In this document: piece by piece, positions 1 to 10,400 of the stretch
Position numbering within the stretch: the stretch's first letter is position 1
Layout: each line of letters opens with the position of its first letter
Source: Lysobacterales bacterium
Lineage (GTDB): Bacteria; Pseudomonadota; Gammaproteobacteria; Xanthomonadales; Rhodanobacteraceae
Assembly (NCBI GenBank): GCA_002632325.1
Contig: NSJK01000014.1
Coordinates: forward strand, 35,497 to 99,496
Direction: 5' to 3'
DNA length: 64,000 bases
The notes under the pieces: model-generated
What the model was told of the DNA's origin: nothing
Seen by the model: the letters and a program-made list of their open reading frames with translations, nothing else
Databases searched by the model: none
Program-made: the position numbers and the translations under genes

Positions 1-1
1 G

Positions 2-1168
2 CGCGACAACCAGTTGCAGCATCTGGCGGTGTCGCATGAAGCCAGCGAGCACAGTCTGGCCGGTTACCGCCCGTTCGTGCATGCCGATGATATCCAGCGC
101 TTCGAGAACGCATTCGCGACGCACCTGCGTGGACAGAGTGCGGCGTTCGAGGCGAGCTATCGCACGCCCAATCAGGCCCACGAATGGGTCTGGGTGCTCA
201 CGCGCGGGCGTGTGGTCGAGCGCGCAGCGGACGGCCATGCGCTGCGCATGAGTGGCACGACCTCCGACAGCAATGCGCTCAATCAGGCATTGGCGGCGCT
301 GCGCACACTCAATGAGCAGCTCGAGTCGCGTGTGGAGCTGCGCACGGCCGCCATGCAGAGCGCGAATGCCGAACTGCGCAACACGCTCGAGCGCCTCACC
401 TTGACGCAACGGCAATTGCTGGAATCGGAAAAACTGGCCTCGCTGGGTGGCCTGGTCGCCGGCATTGCACATGAGATCAACACGCCGCTGGGCATTGGCG
501 TGACCGCTGCCTCGCATCTGCAGGAACTGGCCAGGACGCTGTCACGCCAGTTCGCATCGGGCCCGGTCAGTGATGCCGACTTGCAGGCCTTCGAGCACGG
601 CGTGCGCGAAGGCGCCGACATGATCCTGCGCAACCTGCGTCGTGCCGATCGACTGGTGCGCAGCTTCAAGCAGGTCGCAGTGGATCAGTCGAGCGAGGAT
701 CGGCGGGTGATCGATCTGGGAACGACGCTCGACGAGATACTCACCACGCTCGGGCCGCGCCTCAAGAAGACACCGCACAAGATCGAGCTTGACTGCGCTG
801 CGGGCATCATCGTCGAAACCGCGCCGGGCGCGCTCTACCAGATCGTTTCCAATCTCGTCATCAATTCACTCACGCATGCCTTTGCCGACACATCCGCCGG
901 CACGATTCAGCTGCGCGCCTGGCGTGAGGGCGAGACGCTGTGCATTGAATGCGGTGATGATGGTTGCGGCATGGATGAGGCCGTGCGCAAGCGGGTCTTC
1001 GAACCCTTCTTCACCACCCGTCGTGGTCAGGGCGGTTCGGGACTGGGCATGCACATCGTCTACAACCTCGTGACCCAGGTTCTGCAGGGCAGCATCGAGT
1101 GCGACAGTGCGCCGGGACAGGGCACGCGTTTCCTGATCCGCTTTCCGGTCAGCGTCGTGCAGGCGTGA
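2..1168 (+). CDS. Sensor histidine kinase, 5' end cut off by the window
   Basis: C-terminal part of a histidine kinase; the frame stays open to the left edge, so the true start lies outside. Residues up to about 80 look like the end of a PAS/PAC sensor module. A coiled-coil linker follows (ALRTLNEQLESRVELRT), then the H-box LVAGIAHEINTPLG with the phospho-accepting His. The catalytic ATPase domain shows an N-box (SNLVINSLTHAF), a G1 box (GDDGCGMDE), an F-box (FEPFFTTR) and a G2 box (GSGLGMHIVYNL). No receiver domain is fused at the C-terminus. Its stop is about 30 bases from the stop of the convergent HD-GYP regulator, a plausible but unproven partner. The signal sensed cannot be inferred. 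Confidence 0.9.
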   Translation, partial: RDNQLQHLAVSHEASEHSLAGYRPFVHADDIQRFENAFATHLRGQSAAFEASYRTPNQAHEWVWVLTRGRVVERAADGHALRMSGTTSDSNALNQALAALRTLNEQLESRVELRTAAMQSANAELRNTLERLTLTQRQLLESEKLASLGGLVAGIAHEINTPLGIGVTAASHLQELARTLSRQFASGPVSDADLQAFEHGVREGADMILRNLRRADRLVRSFKQVAVDQSSEDRRVIDLGTTLDEILTTLGPRLKKTPHKIELDCAAGIIVETAPGALYQIVSNLVINSLTHAFADTSAGTIQLRAWREGETLCIECGDDGCGMDEAVRKRVFEPFFTTRRGQGGSGLGMHIVYNLVTQVLQGSIECDSAPGQGTRFLIRFPVSVVQA

Positions 1169-1199
1169 GTGCACATGCCGGCACGCTTGTGCGAACAAG

Positions 1200-2729
1200 T
1201 CAGTCCGGCAAGTCGCGGCGCAAGGCGAGGGCAGCGTCCCAGTGCTCGACGAGAATGTCGACGATCGCGGGATCGAACTTGCGTCCGGATTGCTCAAGCA
1301 TGTGGGCGCGGATCTGCTGTTCCGGCCAAGGTTCCTTGTAGCAACGGCGGCTGCCGAGCGCATCGAACACATCGGCAACCATCGTCAGCCGGCCTGAGAT
1401 CGGAATCTCGGCCCCGCCCAGACCATGCGGATAGCCGCTGCCATCCCAGTTTTCGTGATGGGTCGCTGCGATCTCCGCTGCCAGACGCAGCAGCGGGCGA
1501 TTGGAGCCACCGAGCATGCGCGCGCCGATCAGCGCATGCGTGCGCATGATCCCGATTTCCTCGAGCGTGTGCATGCCCGGTTTGTTGAGGATCGTGTCGG
1601 GAATGCCGATCTTGCCGATGTCATGCAAGGGTGCGGCATGGCGCAGCAGTTCGCAGGTGGCAGCGGGCAGACCCATCTGCCGACCGAGCAATTCGGCCAG
1701 CAGGCCGACCCGGCGCACGTGCTGGGCGGTTTCCTGCGAGCGTGTCTCGGCGGCACCGGCAAGCAGGATCACCATTTCCAGCTGCGAGGACAACAACACA
1801 TCGTTGAGATGCAGATTCTCGTAGGCGATGGCGACGTTCGCCGCAAACAGTTCGATCAACTTGAGATCGAGCGCCGAAAGGGGTGGAGACTGGCTCGCGA
1901 ACAGCAGGGTCTCGCTGTGCTGGCTGTTGCTGAAATACAGCACGAAGTGGTTGCGTTCGAAATGGTGTGCCTGCTCTTCCCATGCACGTTCCAGGCTGGC
2001 GGCAATCGGCGCGGGCAGTGTCTGCAGCGCATCGGTATCCGCCAACGGGCGAAACGCGCCGCTCGCCGCGGTGATACGCAGCGATGGCGCCTGCGTGGTG
2101 CGTGGATCCGCGACCGCACAGTACGCGGCCCCATGTTCGATGTTGGAAAACTGTTCGATCCGTTCAAGCACCGTATCTGCGAATTCGCGCACGCTACGTT
2201 GGGCAAACACGCGCGCCGAGCCGTCGATCACGTGCTCGAGGCCGATGCGATGGGTTTCGATCGCGCGCATGTCGCGGTAGGCACGCAGCGCCGAATACAT
2301 CGTGGTGGCCAGACGCGACGCCGTGAGCTCGGTCTTTTCCTTGTAATCGTTGATGTCGTAGGCGGCGATGACTTCGTGCTCGGGCGCCTGTCCGGCTTGC
2401 CCGGTGCGCAGCACGATGCGTACGAAGGGATTGTGCAGATCCTCGCGAATCGTGCGCACGAGGCCAAGACCGGCCTGCTCGGATTCCATCACCACATCGA
2501 GCAGCAACACCGCGACATCCTCGTGCGCGGCGAGGATCTCGCGCGCCTGCGCCGCACTGAATGCACTGAGGAACTGCAGGCCGCGTTCGGCAAAGCGGAA
2601 GTTGCCCAGCACCAGACGCGTGACTTCGTGGACCTCGGGTTCGTCGTCCACGATCAGCACCTTCCAAGGTGGCGTGGTCACGCGGACCTCGGCGGCTGAA
2701 ATACGCAGATTTTCGATCACCGTTCCCAC
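1200..2729 (-). CDS. Response regulator with REC, DUF3369 and HD-GYP domains (c-di-GMP phosphodiesterase)
   Basis: A 509-residue regulator that starts at GTG. Residues about 22-150 form a receiver (VLIVDDEPEVH; phospho-acceptor Asp in VLLLDVVMES). Residues about 165-320 resemble the DUF3369 sensor module that often joins REC to HD-GYP. The C-terminal 190 residues carry an HD-GYP domain with the HD pair in LHDIGKIGIPD, then HHENWDGSGYPHG, so both the metal-binding HD and the GYP signature are intact. HD-GYP proteins hydrolyse cyclic di-GMP, so this is expected to lower c-di-GMP when phosphorylated. It resembles RpfG in layout but has the extra middle domain and no rpfC/rpfF neighbours, so it should not be called RpfG. 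Confidence 0.92.
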   Translation of the reverse strand: MGTVIENLRISAAEVRVTTPPWKVLIVDDEPEVHEVTRLVLGNFRFAERGLQFLSAFSAAQAREILAAHEDVAVLLLDVVMESEQAGLGLVRTIREDLHNPFVRIVLRTGQAGQAPEHEVIAAYDINDYKEKTELTASRLATTMYSALRAYRDMRAIETHRIGLEHVIDGSARVFAQRSVREFADTVLERIEQFSNIEHGAAYCAVADPRTTQAPSLRITAASGAFRPLADTDALQTLPAPIAASLERAWEEQAHHFERNHFVLYFSNSQHSETLLFASQSPPLSALDLKLIELFAANVAIAYENLHLNDVLLSSQLEMVILLAGAAETRSQETAQHVRRVGLLAELLGRQMGLPAATCELLRHAAPLHDIGKIGIPDTILNKPGMHTLEEIGIMRTHALIGARMLGGSNRPLLRLAAEIAATHHENWDGSGYPHGLGGAEIPISGRLTMVADVFDALGSRRCYKEPWPEQQIRAHMLEQSGRKFDPAIVDILVEHWDAALALRRDLPD

Positions 2730-2820
2730 GCACAGCCCCCTTGCTGCTGGTGGATGCGGTCAGCCTACTCCGATGGAAGCGCGGTGCAAGCACACGAACG
2801 GGCGCAGCTGCCAGGCAGAC

Positions 2821-3978
2821 TCAGGATTTGCCGTGGAACAGCTCGCGGCCGATCAGCATCTGGCGGATTTCATTGGTGCCGGCGCCGATTTCGTAAAGTT
2901 TTGCATCGCGCAGGATGCGCCCGGTGGGGAACTCGTTGATGTAGCCGTTGCCGCCGAGAGACTGGATCGCTTCGAGCGCGACATGCACCGCACTGCGCGA
3001 GGCGTGCAGCAGGCAGGATGCCGGGTCGATGCGCGACTTGATGCCGGCGTCATAGTTCTGCGCCACCGTATAGGCATAGGCGCGCGAGGATTGCAGCATC
3101 GTGTACATGTCGGCCACCTTGGCCTGCATGATCTCGAAGGTGCCGATCGGCGCATTGAACTGCTTGCGCTCGCGTACGTAGGGCAGGGTGATGTCGAGTG
3201 CGGCCTGCATCAGGCCGATCGGGCCGCCCGAGAGCACGAGGCGTTCGGTGTCGAGTCCGCTCATCAACACGCGCACGCCTTCGTTGACCTCGCCGATGCG
3301 GTTCTCGTCGGGAATCTCGCAGTTGTCGAACACCAGTTCGCAGGTGTTGGAGCCGCGCATGCCGAGCTTGTCGAGCTTCTGCGCGGTGGAAAAACCCTGC
3401 ATGCCCTTCTCGACGAGGAACGCGGTCATGCAGCGGCTGCCGGCGGGACGATGCGCGGTGCGCATGTAGACCAGCAGCACATCGGCATCGGGACCGTTGG
3501 TGATCCACATCTTGGTGCCGTTGGCGATCCAGCGATCGCCCTTGAGTTCGGCGCGGCAGGCCATCGAGCCGACCACGTCCGAACCTGCGCCCGGCTCGCT
3601 CATCGCCAGCGCGCCGACGAATTCGCCGCTGCACAGTTTGGGCAGATACTTCTGCTTCTGTGCAGGATTGGCGTTGTGGAAGATGTTGTTGATGCACAGG
3701 TTGGAGTGCGCGCCGTAGGACAGGCCGACCGAGCCCGAGGCGCGGGAAATCTCCTCCATCGCCACCAGATGGGCGAGATAGCCCAGGTCCGAGCCGCCGT
3801 ATTCGCCTGCCACGGTGATGCCGAGCAGACCCATCTCGCCGAACTTGCGCCACAGGTCGGCAGGAAAGGCGTTCTCGCGGTCGATCAGATCGGCGCGTGG
3901 CGCGATTTCCTTGTCGGCGAAGGCGCGCACGGTTTCGCGCAGCAGGTCGAGCTCTTCTCCGAGCGGAAATGGACGCAT
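2821..3978 (-). CDS. ivd: Isovaleryl-CoA dehydrogenase
   Basis: FAD-dependent acyl-CoA dehydrogenase of 385 residues, oxidising isovaleryl-CoA to 3-methylcrotonyl-CoA in leucine breakdown. It shows the family signatures [13 protein letters not shown] and the C-terminal [13 protein letters not shown]...[15 protein letters not shown]. The catalytic Glu is placed as in IVD, not as in medium/short-chain enzymes, within [13 protein letters not shown] (Glu245). The start chosen is the ATG giving MRPFPLGEE, which fits the family length and has a GAGG upstream; the frame is open a further 20 codons. Other leucine-degradation genes (carboxylase, hydratase, lyase) are not adjacent, which is unusual for the liu-type operon. 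The gene is divergent from the M28 peptidase. Confidence 0.93.
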   Translation of the reverse strand: MRPFPLGEELDLLRETVRAFADKEIAPRADLIDRENAFPADLWRKFGEMGLLGITVAGEYGGSDLGYLAHLVAMEEISRASGSVGLSYGAHSNLCINNIFHNANPAQKQKYLPKLCSGEFVGALAMSEPGAGSDVVGSMACRAELKGDRWIANGTKMWITNGPDADVLLVYMRTAHRPAGSRCMTAFLVEKGMQGFSTAQKLDKLGMRGSNTCELVFDNCEIPDENRIGEVNEGVRVLMSGLDTERLVLSGGPIGLMQAALDITLPYVRERKQFNAPIGTFEIMQAKVADMYTMLQSSRAYAYTVAQNYDAGIKSRIDPASCLLHASRSAVHVALEAIQSLGGNGYINEFPTGRILRDAKLYEIGAGTNEIRQMLIGRELFHGKS

Positions 3979-4168
3979 GGCCGGAAACCTCGTGCAGATG
4001 GCGAAAGCTCGCGGCGAGTCGCCGCGCAGGCTGCGCACTGTGCCATATCCGGGCGCCCGCGCGAATCCGATTCTGGCGGATGCAGCACGCGGGCCGGCCG
4101 GCCGATCGTGTAGGATCGCGCGCCGACCTGCGTTTGGTGCGGGTCAACATCTGCTTGGGGAAATCCTG

Positions 4169-6034
4169 ATGAACCTGTTCCATGCCGGCACGCTGGCACT
4201 GTTCGCCGTTGGCAGCGTGCCGGGCCATGCCGCCGACCACACAGCGCCGCCGGCAGAGACAGCTTCCGCCGTCCATGTCGTGATGTCGCCGGAAACCCAT
4301 CGCGGAATCCTCGACCGTGCGCAGGATGCACAGTTTCGCCGCAATGCCTCGGGTACGTCCCTGGTGCTCGCGCGCATCGATGCCGACGCGCGCGAAGCGC
4401 TGGTTCGACACGTGCACGAGAGCGAGCAGCGCTGTGGCGGCTTCTTCGCCTTCGATACCTTGCAGGAGGCCGAGGCCTTTCTCGCCGATGATCGCAGCGC
4501 CTACGCTCAGGCCTTGCCGCTGGGCGGGATTTACACGATCGACAATCACGCCACGGTCGACCCGTGGCTCGATCTGGTCGGCGAGGCCAATATCCGCGGC
4601 ACGATCCAGACCTTGTCGGCCTTCCGCAATCGTTACTACACGAGCAGCTACGGCACGCAGGCCGCGCAATGGATCCGCGACCAGTGGCAGGCACTTGCGG
4701 CGGGACGCAGCGACGTGAGCGTGGAACTGTTCACCGCCTGCAGCAACTGCGGCGGCCAACCCTCGGTGATCATGACCGTCGCGGGCAACGAGTTGGCCAG
4801 CGAGGTCGTGGTGATCGGCGGACATCTGGATTCGACCAGCAATTCGGGCGGCGGCAACGAACGCATTGCGCCCGGCGCCGACGATGATGCTTCGGGCATC
4901 GCGACGATCACCGAGGTGGTGCGCATCGCACTGGCCAGCGGCTGGAAGCCCGCGCGCACGATCAAGTTCATGGGCTACGCAGCCGAAGAAGTTGGCCTCA
5001 ACGGCTCCACCGCGATCGCCTCGTCGTTTGCCGATGCCAACATCAACGTGGTTGGCGTGCTGCAACTGGACATGACCAACTACAAGGACGGCGCGGCCTA
5101 TGACATGCAGCGCATCAGCGACAATTCGAATGCCGCCCTCAAGGCCTATTTCGGCGAGTTGTTCGCGGCCTATCTCGCGCCGCGCGGTCTGGTGCTCACC
5201 GATCTGGCATGTGGTTATGGCTGCTCCGATCACGCATCCTGGACGGCCAAGGGGTTTCCGGCGGCGATGATGTTCGAGGCGGGCAAGCCGCGTGATCCCA
5301 ATGATCCCTGGGATCTGGGGGACTTCCCGTATATCCACTCCACCGGTGACACGCTCGCCAACATGGGCAATTCGGCGACACACAGCGTGAAGTTCGCGCA
5401 GTTCGGCCTCGCCTTCATTGGCGAGCTCGGCAAGACCCATGTGCCTACGTCCAATCAGGCGCCCACTGCGGCTTTCAACCATGTCGCGAGCGGCATGAAC
5501 GTGCAGTTCACCGATGCCTCGACCGATGCGGACGGCACGATCGTTTCACGGCATTGGGACTTCGGTGACGGCAGCACCTCGACCCAGACCAATCCGCTCA
5601 AGGCCTATGCTGCGGTCGGTACCTATCAGGTCGCACTCACCGTGACCGACAATGGCAGCCTGCCGAATCTGCACAGCGAATCGATCGAGGTCGACAACGG
5701 CGTGCTCGCCTTGGTCAATGGCGTTGCGCACGCAGGGGTGGCCGCACTCGAGGGCGCCGATCAGGCGTTCACGCTGCTGGTGCCGGCCGGCCAGACGCGC
5801 CTGAGCTTTTCGCTCGCGGGGACCACGGGCGAGGATCCCGACCTTGCGGTGTCCCTGAATGGCAACGTGGTGTGCACTTCGGAATCGGCGGGCGCGAACG
5901 AAACTTGCGTGATCGACTCGCCAGTCGCAGGCACTTGGCATGCCAGCGTGCATGCCGCATCCGCACTCGGCGGGTTTTCGATCACCGGCAGCTTCGATGC
6001 GCTCGATCGCATCTTCGCCGACGCGTTTGAATGA
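4169..6034 (+). CDS. Secreted M28 zinc aminopeptidase with PKD and C-terminal beta-sandwich domains
   Basis: A 621-residue exported metallopeptidase. A short hydrophobic leader ending near GHAAD is a likely signal peptide. The catalytic domain matches the Vibrio (Aeromonas) leucyl aminopeptidase pattern: His219 in GGHLDST, Asp239 in GADDDASG, Glu273/Glu274 in AAEEVG, Asp301 in LQLDMTN and His355 in CSDHASW, with spacing like that enzyme. Residues about 430-510 are a PKD domain (WDFGDGSTSTQ), followed by a pre-peptidase-C-like beta domain. The protein ends in the short tail DRIFADAFE, reminiscent of a recurring C-terminal signature in Xanthomonadales exoproteins (recalled, not checked). It probably releases N-terminal hydrophobic residues from extracellular peptides. 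The frame extends upstream, but this ATG begins the leader. Confidence 0.92.
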   Translation: MNLFHAGTLALFAVGSVPGHAADHTAPPAETASAVHVVMSPETHRGILDRAQDAQFRRNASGTSLVLARIDADAREALVRHVHESEQRCGGFFAFDTLQEAEAFLADDRSAYAQALPLGGIYTIDNHATVDPWLDLVGEANIRGTIQTLSAFRNRYYTSSYGTQAAQWIRDQWQALAAGRSDVSVELFTACSNCGGQPSVIMTVAGNELASEVVVIGGHLDSTSNSGGGNERIAPGADDDASGIATITEVVRIALASGWKPARTIKFMGYAAEEVGLNGSTAIASSFADANINVVGVLQLDMTNYKDGAAYDMQRISDNSNAALKAYFGELFAAYLAPRGLVLTDLACGYGCSDHASWTAKGFPAAMMFEAGKPRDPNDPWDLGDFPYIHSTGDTLANMGNSATHSVKFAQFGLAFIGELGKTHVPTSNQAPTAAFNHVASGMNVQFTDASTDADGTIVSRHWDFGDGSTSTQTNPLKAYAAVGTYQVALTVTDNGSLPNLHSESIEVDNGVLALVNGVAHAGVAALEGADQAFTLLVPAGQTRLSFSLAGTTGEDPDLAVSLNGNVVCTSESAGANETCVIDSPVAGTWHASVHAASALGGFSITGSFDALDRIFADAFE

Positions 6035-6037
6035 CGA

Positions 6038-6062
6038 ACGAGGCCCGCAAAGCGGGCCTCGT
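6038..6062. terminator. Bidirectional hairpin terminator between the convergent M28 peptidase and leucine dehydrogenase genes
   Basis: A perfect 11-bp stem (GAGGCCCGC paired with GCGGGCCTC plus two flanking pairs) with an AAA loop lies just after the peptidase stop. On the + strand it is followed by GTTGATTG, a weak T-tract. Its position between convergent genes suggests use from both sides. Confidence 0.75.
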
Positions 6063-6118
6063 GTTGATTGCCTGTTGCATGCAGCGACGGACGAACCCGT
6101 CGCCGTGCTTGACCTGGC

Positions 6119-7222
6119 TTACTGACCGCGCATGCGGCCGAGGAAACGCGGACCGTTGTTGCCCATGGTCGGCAGCTTGATCTTGCCGATCGCGCTGATG
6201 CGTTCCTCGGCCATGCGGTCGGCAGCCTTGTAGCTGGGAATGCCGTCGCGCTTGGCAATCTGGAAGATGCGACCGACGTTGTAGTAGATCGTGCGCATCA
6301 TGCGCATCGCGCGCTCGCGGTTGTAGCCGTCGATTTCGAGCGAAACGTTCATCACGCCGCCGGCGTTGACGGCGTAATCGGGCGCATAGAGCACGCCGCG
6401 ACGCGCGAGTTCATCACCGATCGAATCGTCGGCGAGCTGATTGTTGGCGGCGCCGCAGATGATCTTGGCCTTGATGCGATCGATGGTCTTGGTGTTGAGC
6501 GTGCCACCCAGCGCGCAGGGGCTGTAGACATCGGCGTCGACATCGTAGATCTCGTCGAGCCCGACCGCGGTGCAGCCGTGCTCGTCGACTGCGCTCTGCA
6601 CGCGATCCTTGTGGATGTCGGTGACGAACACCTTGGCACCCTGTTCGCGCAGCAGCTTGACGAATTCCATGCCGACATGGCCCAGACCCTGCACCGCGAA
6701 GCTGCGCTTGCCGATTTCCTCGTTGCCGTACTGGTGGTTGAGCGCCGCCATCAGGCCCTGCAGGGTGCCGAAGGCGGTGAACGGCGAGGGATCACCCGAA
6801 CCGCCGTGCACCTGATGCACGCCGGTGACGAATTCGGTTTCGCGGAACACGTACTCCATGTCGTTGACGTCGATGCCGACGTCCTCGGCGGTGATGTAAC
6901 GGCCGCTGAGCGTGTTGACGAAACGGCCGAAGGCGCGGAACAACGCTTCGGACTTGTCCTTGCTCGGATCGCCGATGATCACCGCCTTGCCGCCGCCGAG
7001 GTTGAGACCGGCAACCGCATTCTTGTAGGTCATGCCGCGCGACAGGCGCAGCACGTCGTTGAGCGCTTCCTCCTCGCTCTTGTACGGCCACATGCGCAGG
7101 CCGCCGAGGGCAGGGCCGAGCACGCTGTTGTGGATGGCGATGATCGCCTTGAGGCCGGCGTCCTTGCTGTGGCAGAAGACGACCTGTTCGTGGCCGGTGT
7201 TGGCGAGGGTTTCGAAAATCAT
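6119..7222 (-). CDS. ldh: Leucine dehydrogenase (Glu/Leu/Phe/Val dehydrogenase family)
   Basis: A 367-residue NAD-dependent amino acid dehydrogenase. The substrate side shows GGLRMWPY, then MTYKNAVAGLNLGGGKAV with the two lysines (Lys67, Lys79) expected in leucine dehydrogenases. The Rossmann domain has VQGLGHVGMEF. The C-terminal half carries CGAANNQLAD and DYAVNAGGVMNV, also typical. It interconverts branched-chain amino acids and 2-oxo acids, feeding leucine, valine and isoleucine into acyl-CoA pools that prime iso-branched fatty acids. The start is the ATG preceded by GCAGGAGTTGCC, an ideal ribosome site. It is divergent from icmF with 237 bases between. A phenylalanine or valine preference cannot be excluded. 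Confidence 0.93.
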   Translation of the reverse strand: MIFETLANTGHEQVVFCHSKDAGLKAIIAIHNSVLGPALGGLRMWPYKSEEEALNDVLRLSRGMTYKNAVAGLNLGGGKAVIIGDPSKDKSEALFRAFGRFVNTLSGRYITAEDVGIDVNDMEYVFRETEFVTGVHQVHGGSGDPSPFTAFGTLQGLMAALNHQYGNEEIGKRSFAVQGLGHVGMEFVKLLREQGAKVFVTDIHKDRVQSAVDEHGCTAVGLDEIYDVDADVYSPCALGGTLNTKTIDRIKAKIICGAANNQLADDSIGDELARRGVLYAPDYAVNAGGVMNVSLEIDGYNRERAMRMMRTIYYNVGRIFQIAKRDGIPSYKAADRMAEERISAIGKIKLPTMGNNGPRFLGRMRGQ

Positions 7223-7459
7223 GGCAACTCCTGCGAGCCCGCGATGGCGCGGCGATGTGGCGGGCGTGTGGTGGAAAAACCAAGGGTGAAACGGGTGAAA
7301 AGCAGCCGGATCGGCGGAAAGGGCGCGTAGTGTAGTCGCGCCCGCGGCGGGGGGACAGTGCGGGGCGGCGGTGTTGCGGGTTTCACGGCGGGATTTGGCG
7401 CAAACGTTGTAAAATCGCGACCCCACGCGCAGCCGCAGCCGCCAGCGAGACGCCATTTC

Positions 7460-10400
7460 ATGAGCATCCCCGCAACTTCCGTAGCCGCTCCCGCCATCGA
7501 GCAGCGTCCGCTGCGCTTCGTCACTGCCGCCAGCCTGTTCGATGGCCACGACGCAGCGATCAACATCATGCGGCGCCTGATTCAGGCGCAGGGCGCCGAA
7601 GTCGTGCATCTGGGCCACAACCGCGCGGTCGAAGACGTGGTGCGTGCGGCGCTGCAGGAGGACGCCGACGCAATCGCGCTGTCCTCGTATCAGGGCGGCC
7701 ACGTCGAATACTTCAAGTACATGGTCGACATGCTCAAGCAGCGTGGTGCAGGACATGTGCGCGTGTTCGGTGGCGGTGGCGGCACGATCACGCCCGAGGA
7801 AATCCGCGAACTGCAAGACTACGGCGTCGAGCGCATCTACCACCCCAATGACGGCATGCACATGGGTCTGGTGCACATGATCGAAGACGTGGTCGCGCGT
7901 GCCGCGCGTCATCGCGATGGGACAGGTGGCAAGGCCGCGACGTCGATGGTGCAGGTCGACATCGATGACGAGATTGCAGTCGGGCGCATGCTCAGTGCAA
8001 TCGAGAACGGCGCCTTCTCCGAAGCCGAGCTCGCCTTGCTGCGCAAGGGTTGGGCTGCGCGACGCCCCGATTCGCGTTCGACGACGCCGGTCGTGGGTGT
8101 CACCGGCACCGGCGGCGCCGGCAAGTCGAGCGTGGTCGATGAGCTGCTGCTGCGTTTCCTGCATGCGTTTCCGCAGATGCGCATCGCGGTGCTGGCGGTC
8201 GATCCGACCCGCCGTCGCTCGGGTGGCGCCCTGCTCGGCGACCGCATTCGCATGAACGCCTTGCGCAGCCATCGCGTGTTCATGCGTTCGATGGCCACGC
8301 GCCGCCAACATGCGGCGACCAACGTGATGCTCAAGGACTGCATCGCCTTCCTCAAGGCGCAGGCCTTCGATCTGGTGCTGGTCGAAACGGCGGGTATTGG
8401 CCAGTCGGATTCGGAGATCGTCGACCTCGTCGATTTTCCGGTCTACGTGATGACCAGCGATTACGGCGCGGCCTCGCAGCTCGAGAAGATCGACATGCTC
8501 GACTTCGCCGAACTGATCGTGCTCAACAAGTACGATCGCCGCGGCGCCGAGGATGCCTTGCGCGATGTGCGCAAGCAGTGGAAGCGCAATCACGTTGCCT
8601 TCAAGACCGCCGACGAGGATGTGCCGGTCTATCCGACCATCGCGAGCCAGTTCAACGATCCGGGCGTGACCTGGATGTTCGTCAACCTGTGCCGCTTGTT
8701 GCGCGAAAAATGGGAAAGGGGACGGAGTCATTTTTCGGGCGCGTCGACGGGAAAGGCGGGGCAAGAGTCGAAAAATGACTCCGTCCCCCTTTCGTGCAAT
8801 TTCGATCCGCAGCTCGATACCTCGCTCAAGGAGCCGCGTGCGACCGTGCTGATACCGGGCAGCCGCGTGCGCTATCTCGCCGAGATCGCCGAGCAAGGGC
8901 GCGCGATCAATGCGCGGGTTCTGAGCCAGGCCGAGATTGCCGATCGCGCGCAGTCGTTGTGGTCGGCGATGAAGGCGCTGGGCGACCCCGATCTGCCGGC
9001 TCCGCTCGAACTGCACAAGCGCGCCGATGCACGCAGTGGTGCTGTCGAAGCGCGCCTGCCCGCGCTCTACAACGAAGCGATCCAGGCACTCGATTCCGAT
9101 GCCCTGCGTCTGTTGCGCGAATGGCCGGCGCGGCTGAAGTCGATCACCGACAAGGTCAATGAATACGAAGTGCGTGGCAAGACGATCTGCGTGGAAAACT
9201 ACCGCGAGTCGCTCTCGCATCAGCAGGTTCCCAAGATCGCCGCGCCGACCTATCAGAGCTGGGGCGAGCTGTTGACCTTCCTGCAGAAGGAAAACCTGCC
9301 CGGCGCCTATCCCTACACGGGTGGCGTCTACCCGTATCGGCGCAGCGGCGAGGATCCGATCCGCATGTTCGCCGGCGAAGGCACGCCCGAGCGCACCAAT
9401 CGCCGCTTCCACTATCTCAGTCAGGGCCTGCCCGCGGCGCGGCTGTCGACCGCATTCGACAGCGTGACGCTGTATGGCGAGGATCCGGCGCCGCGCCCGG
9501 ACATCTACGGCAAGATCGGCAATTCGGGCGTCAACGTGCCCACGCTCGATGACATGAAGAAGCTCTACTCGGGCTTCGATCTGTGCGCCCCGACCACCTC
9601 GGTGTCGATGACGATCAACGGCCCCGCACCGATGATCCTCGCGATGTTCATGAACACCGCAATCGATCAGCAGGTGGAGAAACACCTCAAGGCCGATGCG
9701 ATGCGCTGGGCAGCGGCGCAGCAGAAGATCGCAAGCCTGTTCGTCGGTCGCGAGCAGCCGCGATATCACGGCGAACTGCCGCCCGGCAACGATGGCCTCG
9801 GCCTTGCCCTGCTCGGCGTCACGGGCGACCAAATCATCGATGCGGCGACCTATGCGCAGATCAAGGCGCACACCCTCTCCACCGTGCGCGGCACAGTGCA
9901 GGCCGACATCCTCAAGGAAGATCAGGCGCAGAACACCTGCATCTTCTCGACGGAATTCGCGCTGCGCATGATGGGCGACATCCAGCAGTATTTCATCGAC
10001 CACAAGGTGCGCAATTTCTACTCGGTGTCGATTTCCGGCTATCACATTGCCGAAGCCGGCGCGAATCCGATTTCGCAGCTTGCCTTCACGCTCTCCAACG
10101 GCCTCACCATCGTCGAGTATTACCTCGCGCGCGGCATGAAGATCGACGATTTCGCGCCCAATCTGTCGTTCTTCTTCAGCAACGGCATGGATCCGGAATA
10201 CACCGTGATCGGGCGCGTGGCGCGGCGCATCTGGGCGCGTGCGATGCGCGAGCGCTACGGCGCCAACGAGCGCAGCCAGATGCTCAAGTACCACATCCAG
10301 ACCTCGGGCCGCTCGCTGCACGCGCAGGAAATCCAGTTCAACGACATTCGCACCACACTGCAGGCGTTGTATGCACTGTTCGACAACTGCAACAGCCTGC

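Noticed and set aside
3050..5482. An 810-codon minus-strand frame across isovaleryl-CoA dehydrogenase and the M28 peptidase
   Set aside because: It is in another frame from the dehydrogenase and has Arg/His/Gly-rich shadow composition with no motif.
8714..8793. Possible frameshift or pseudogene in icmF at the palindrome
   Set aside because: The frame is continuous on both sides with conserved IcmF sequence; no shift or stop is introduced.
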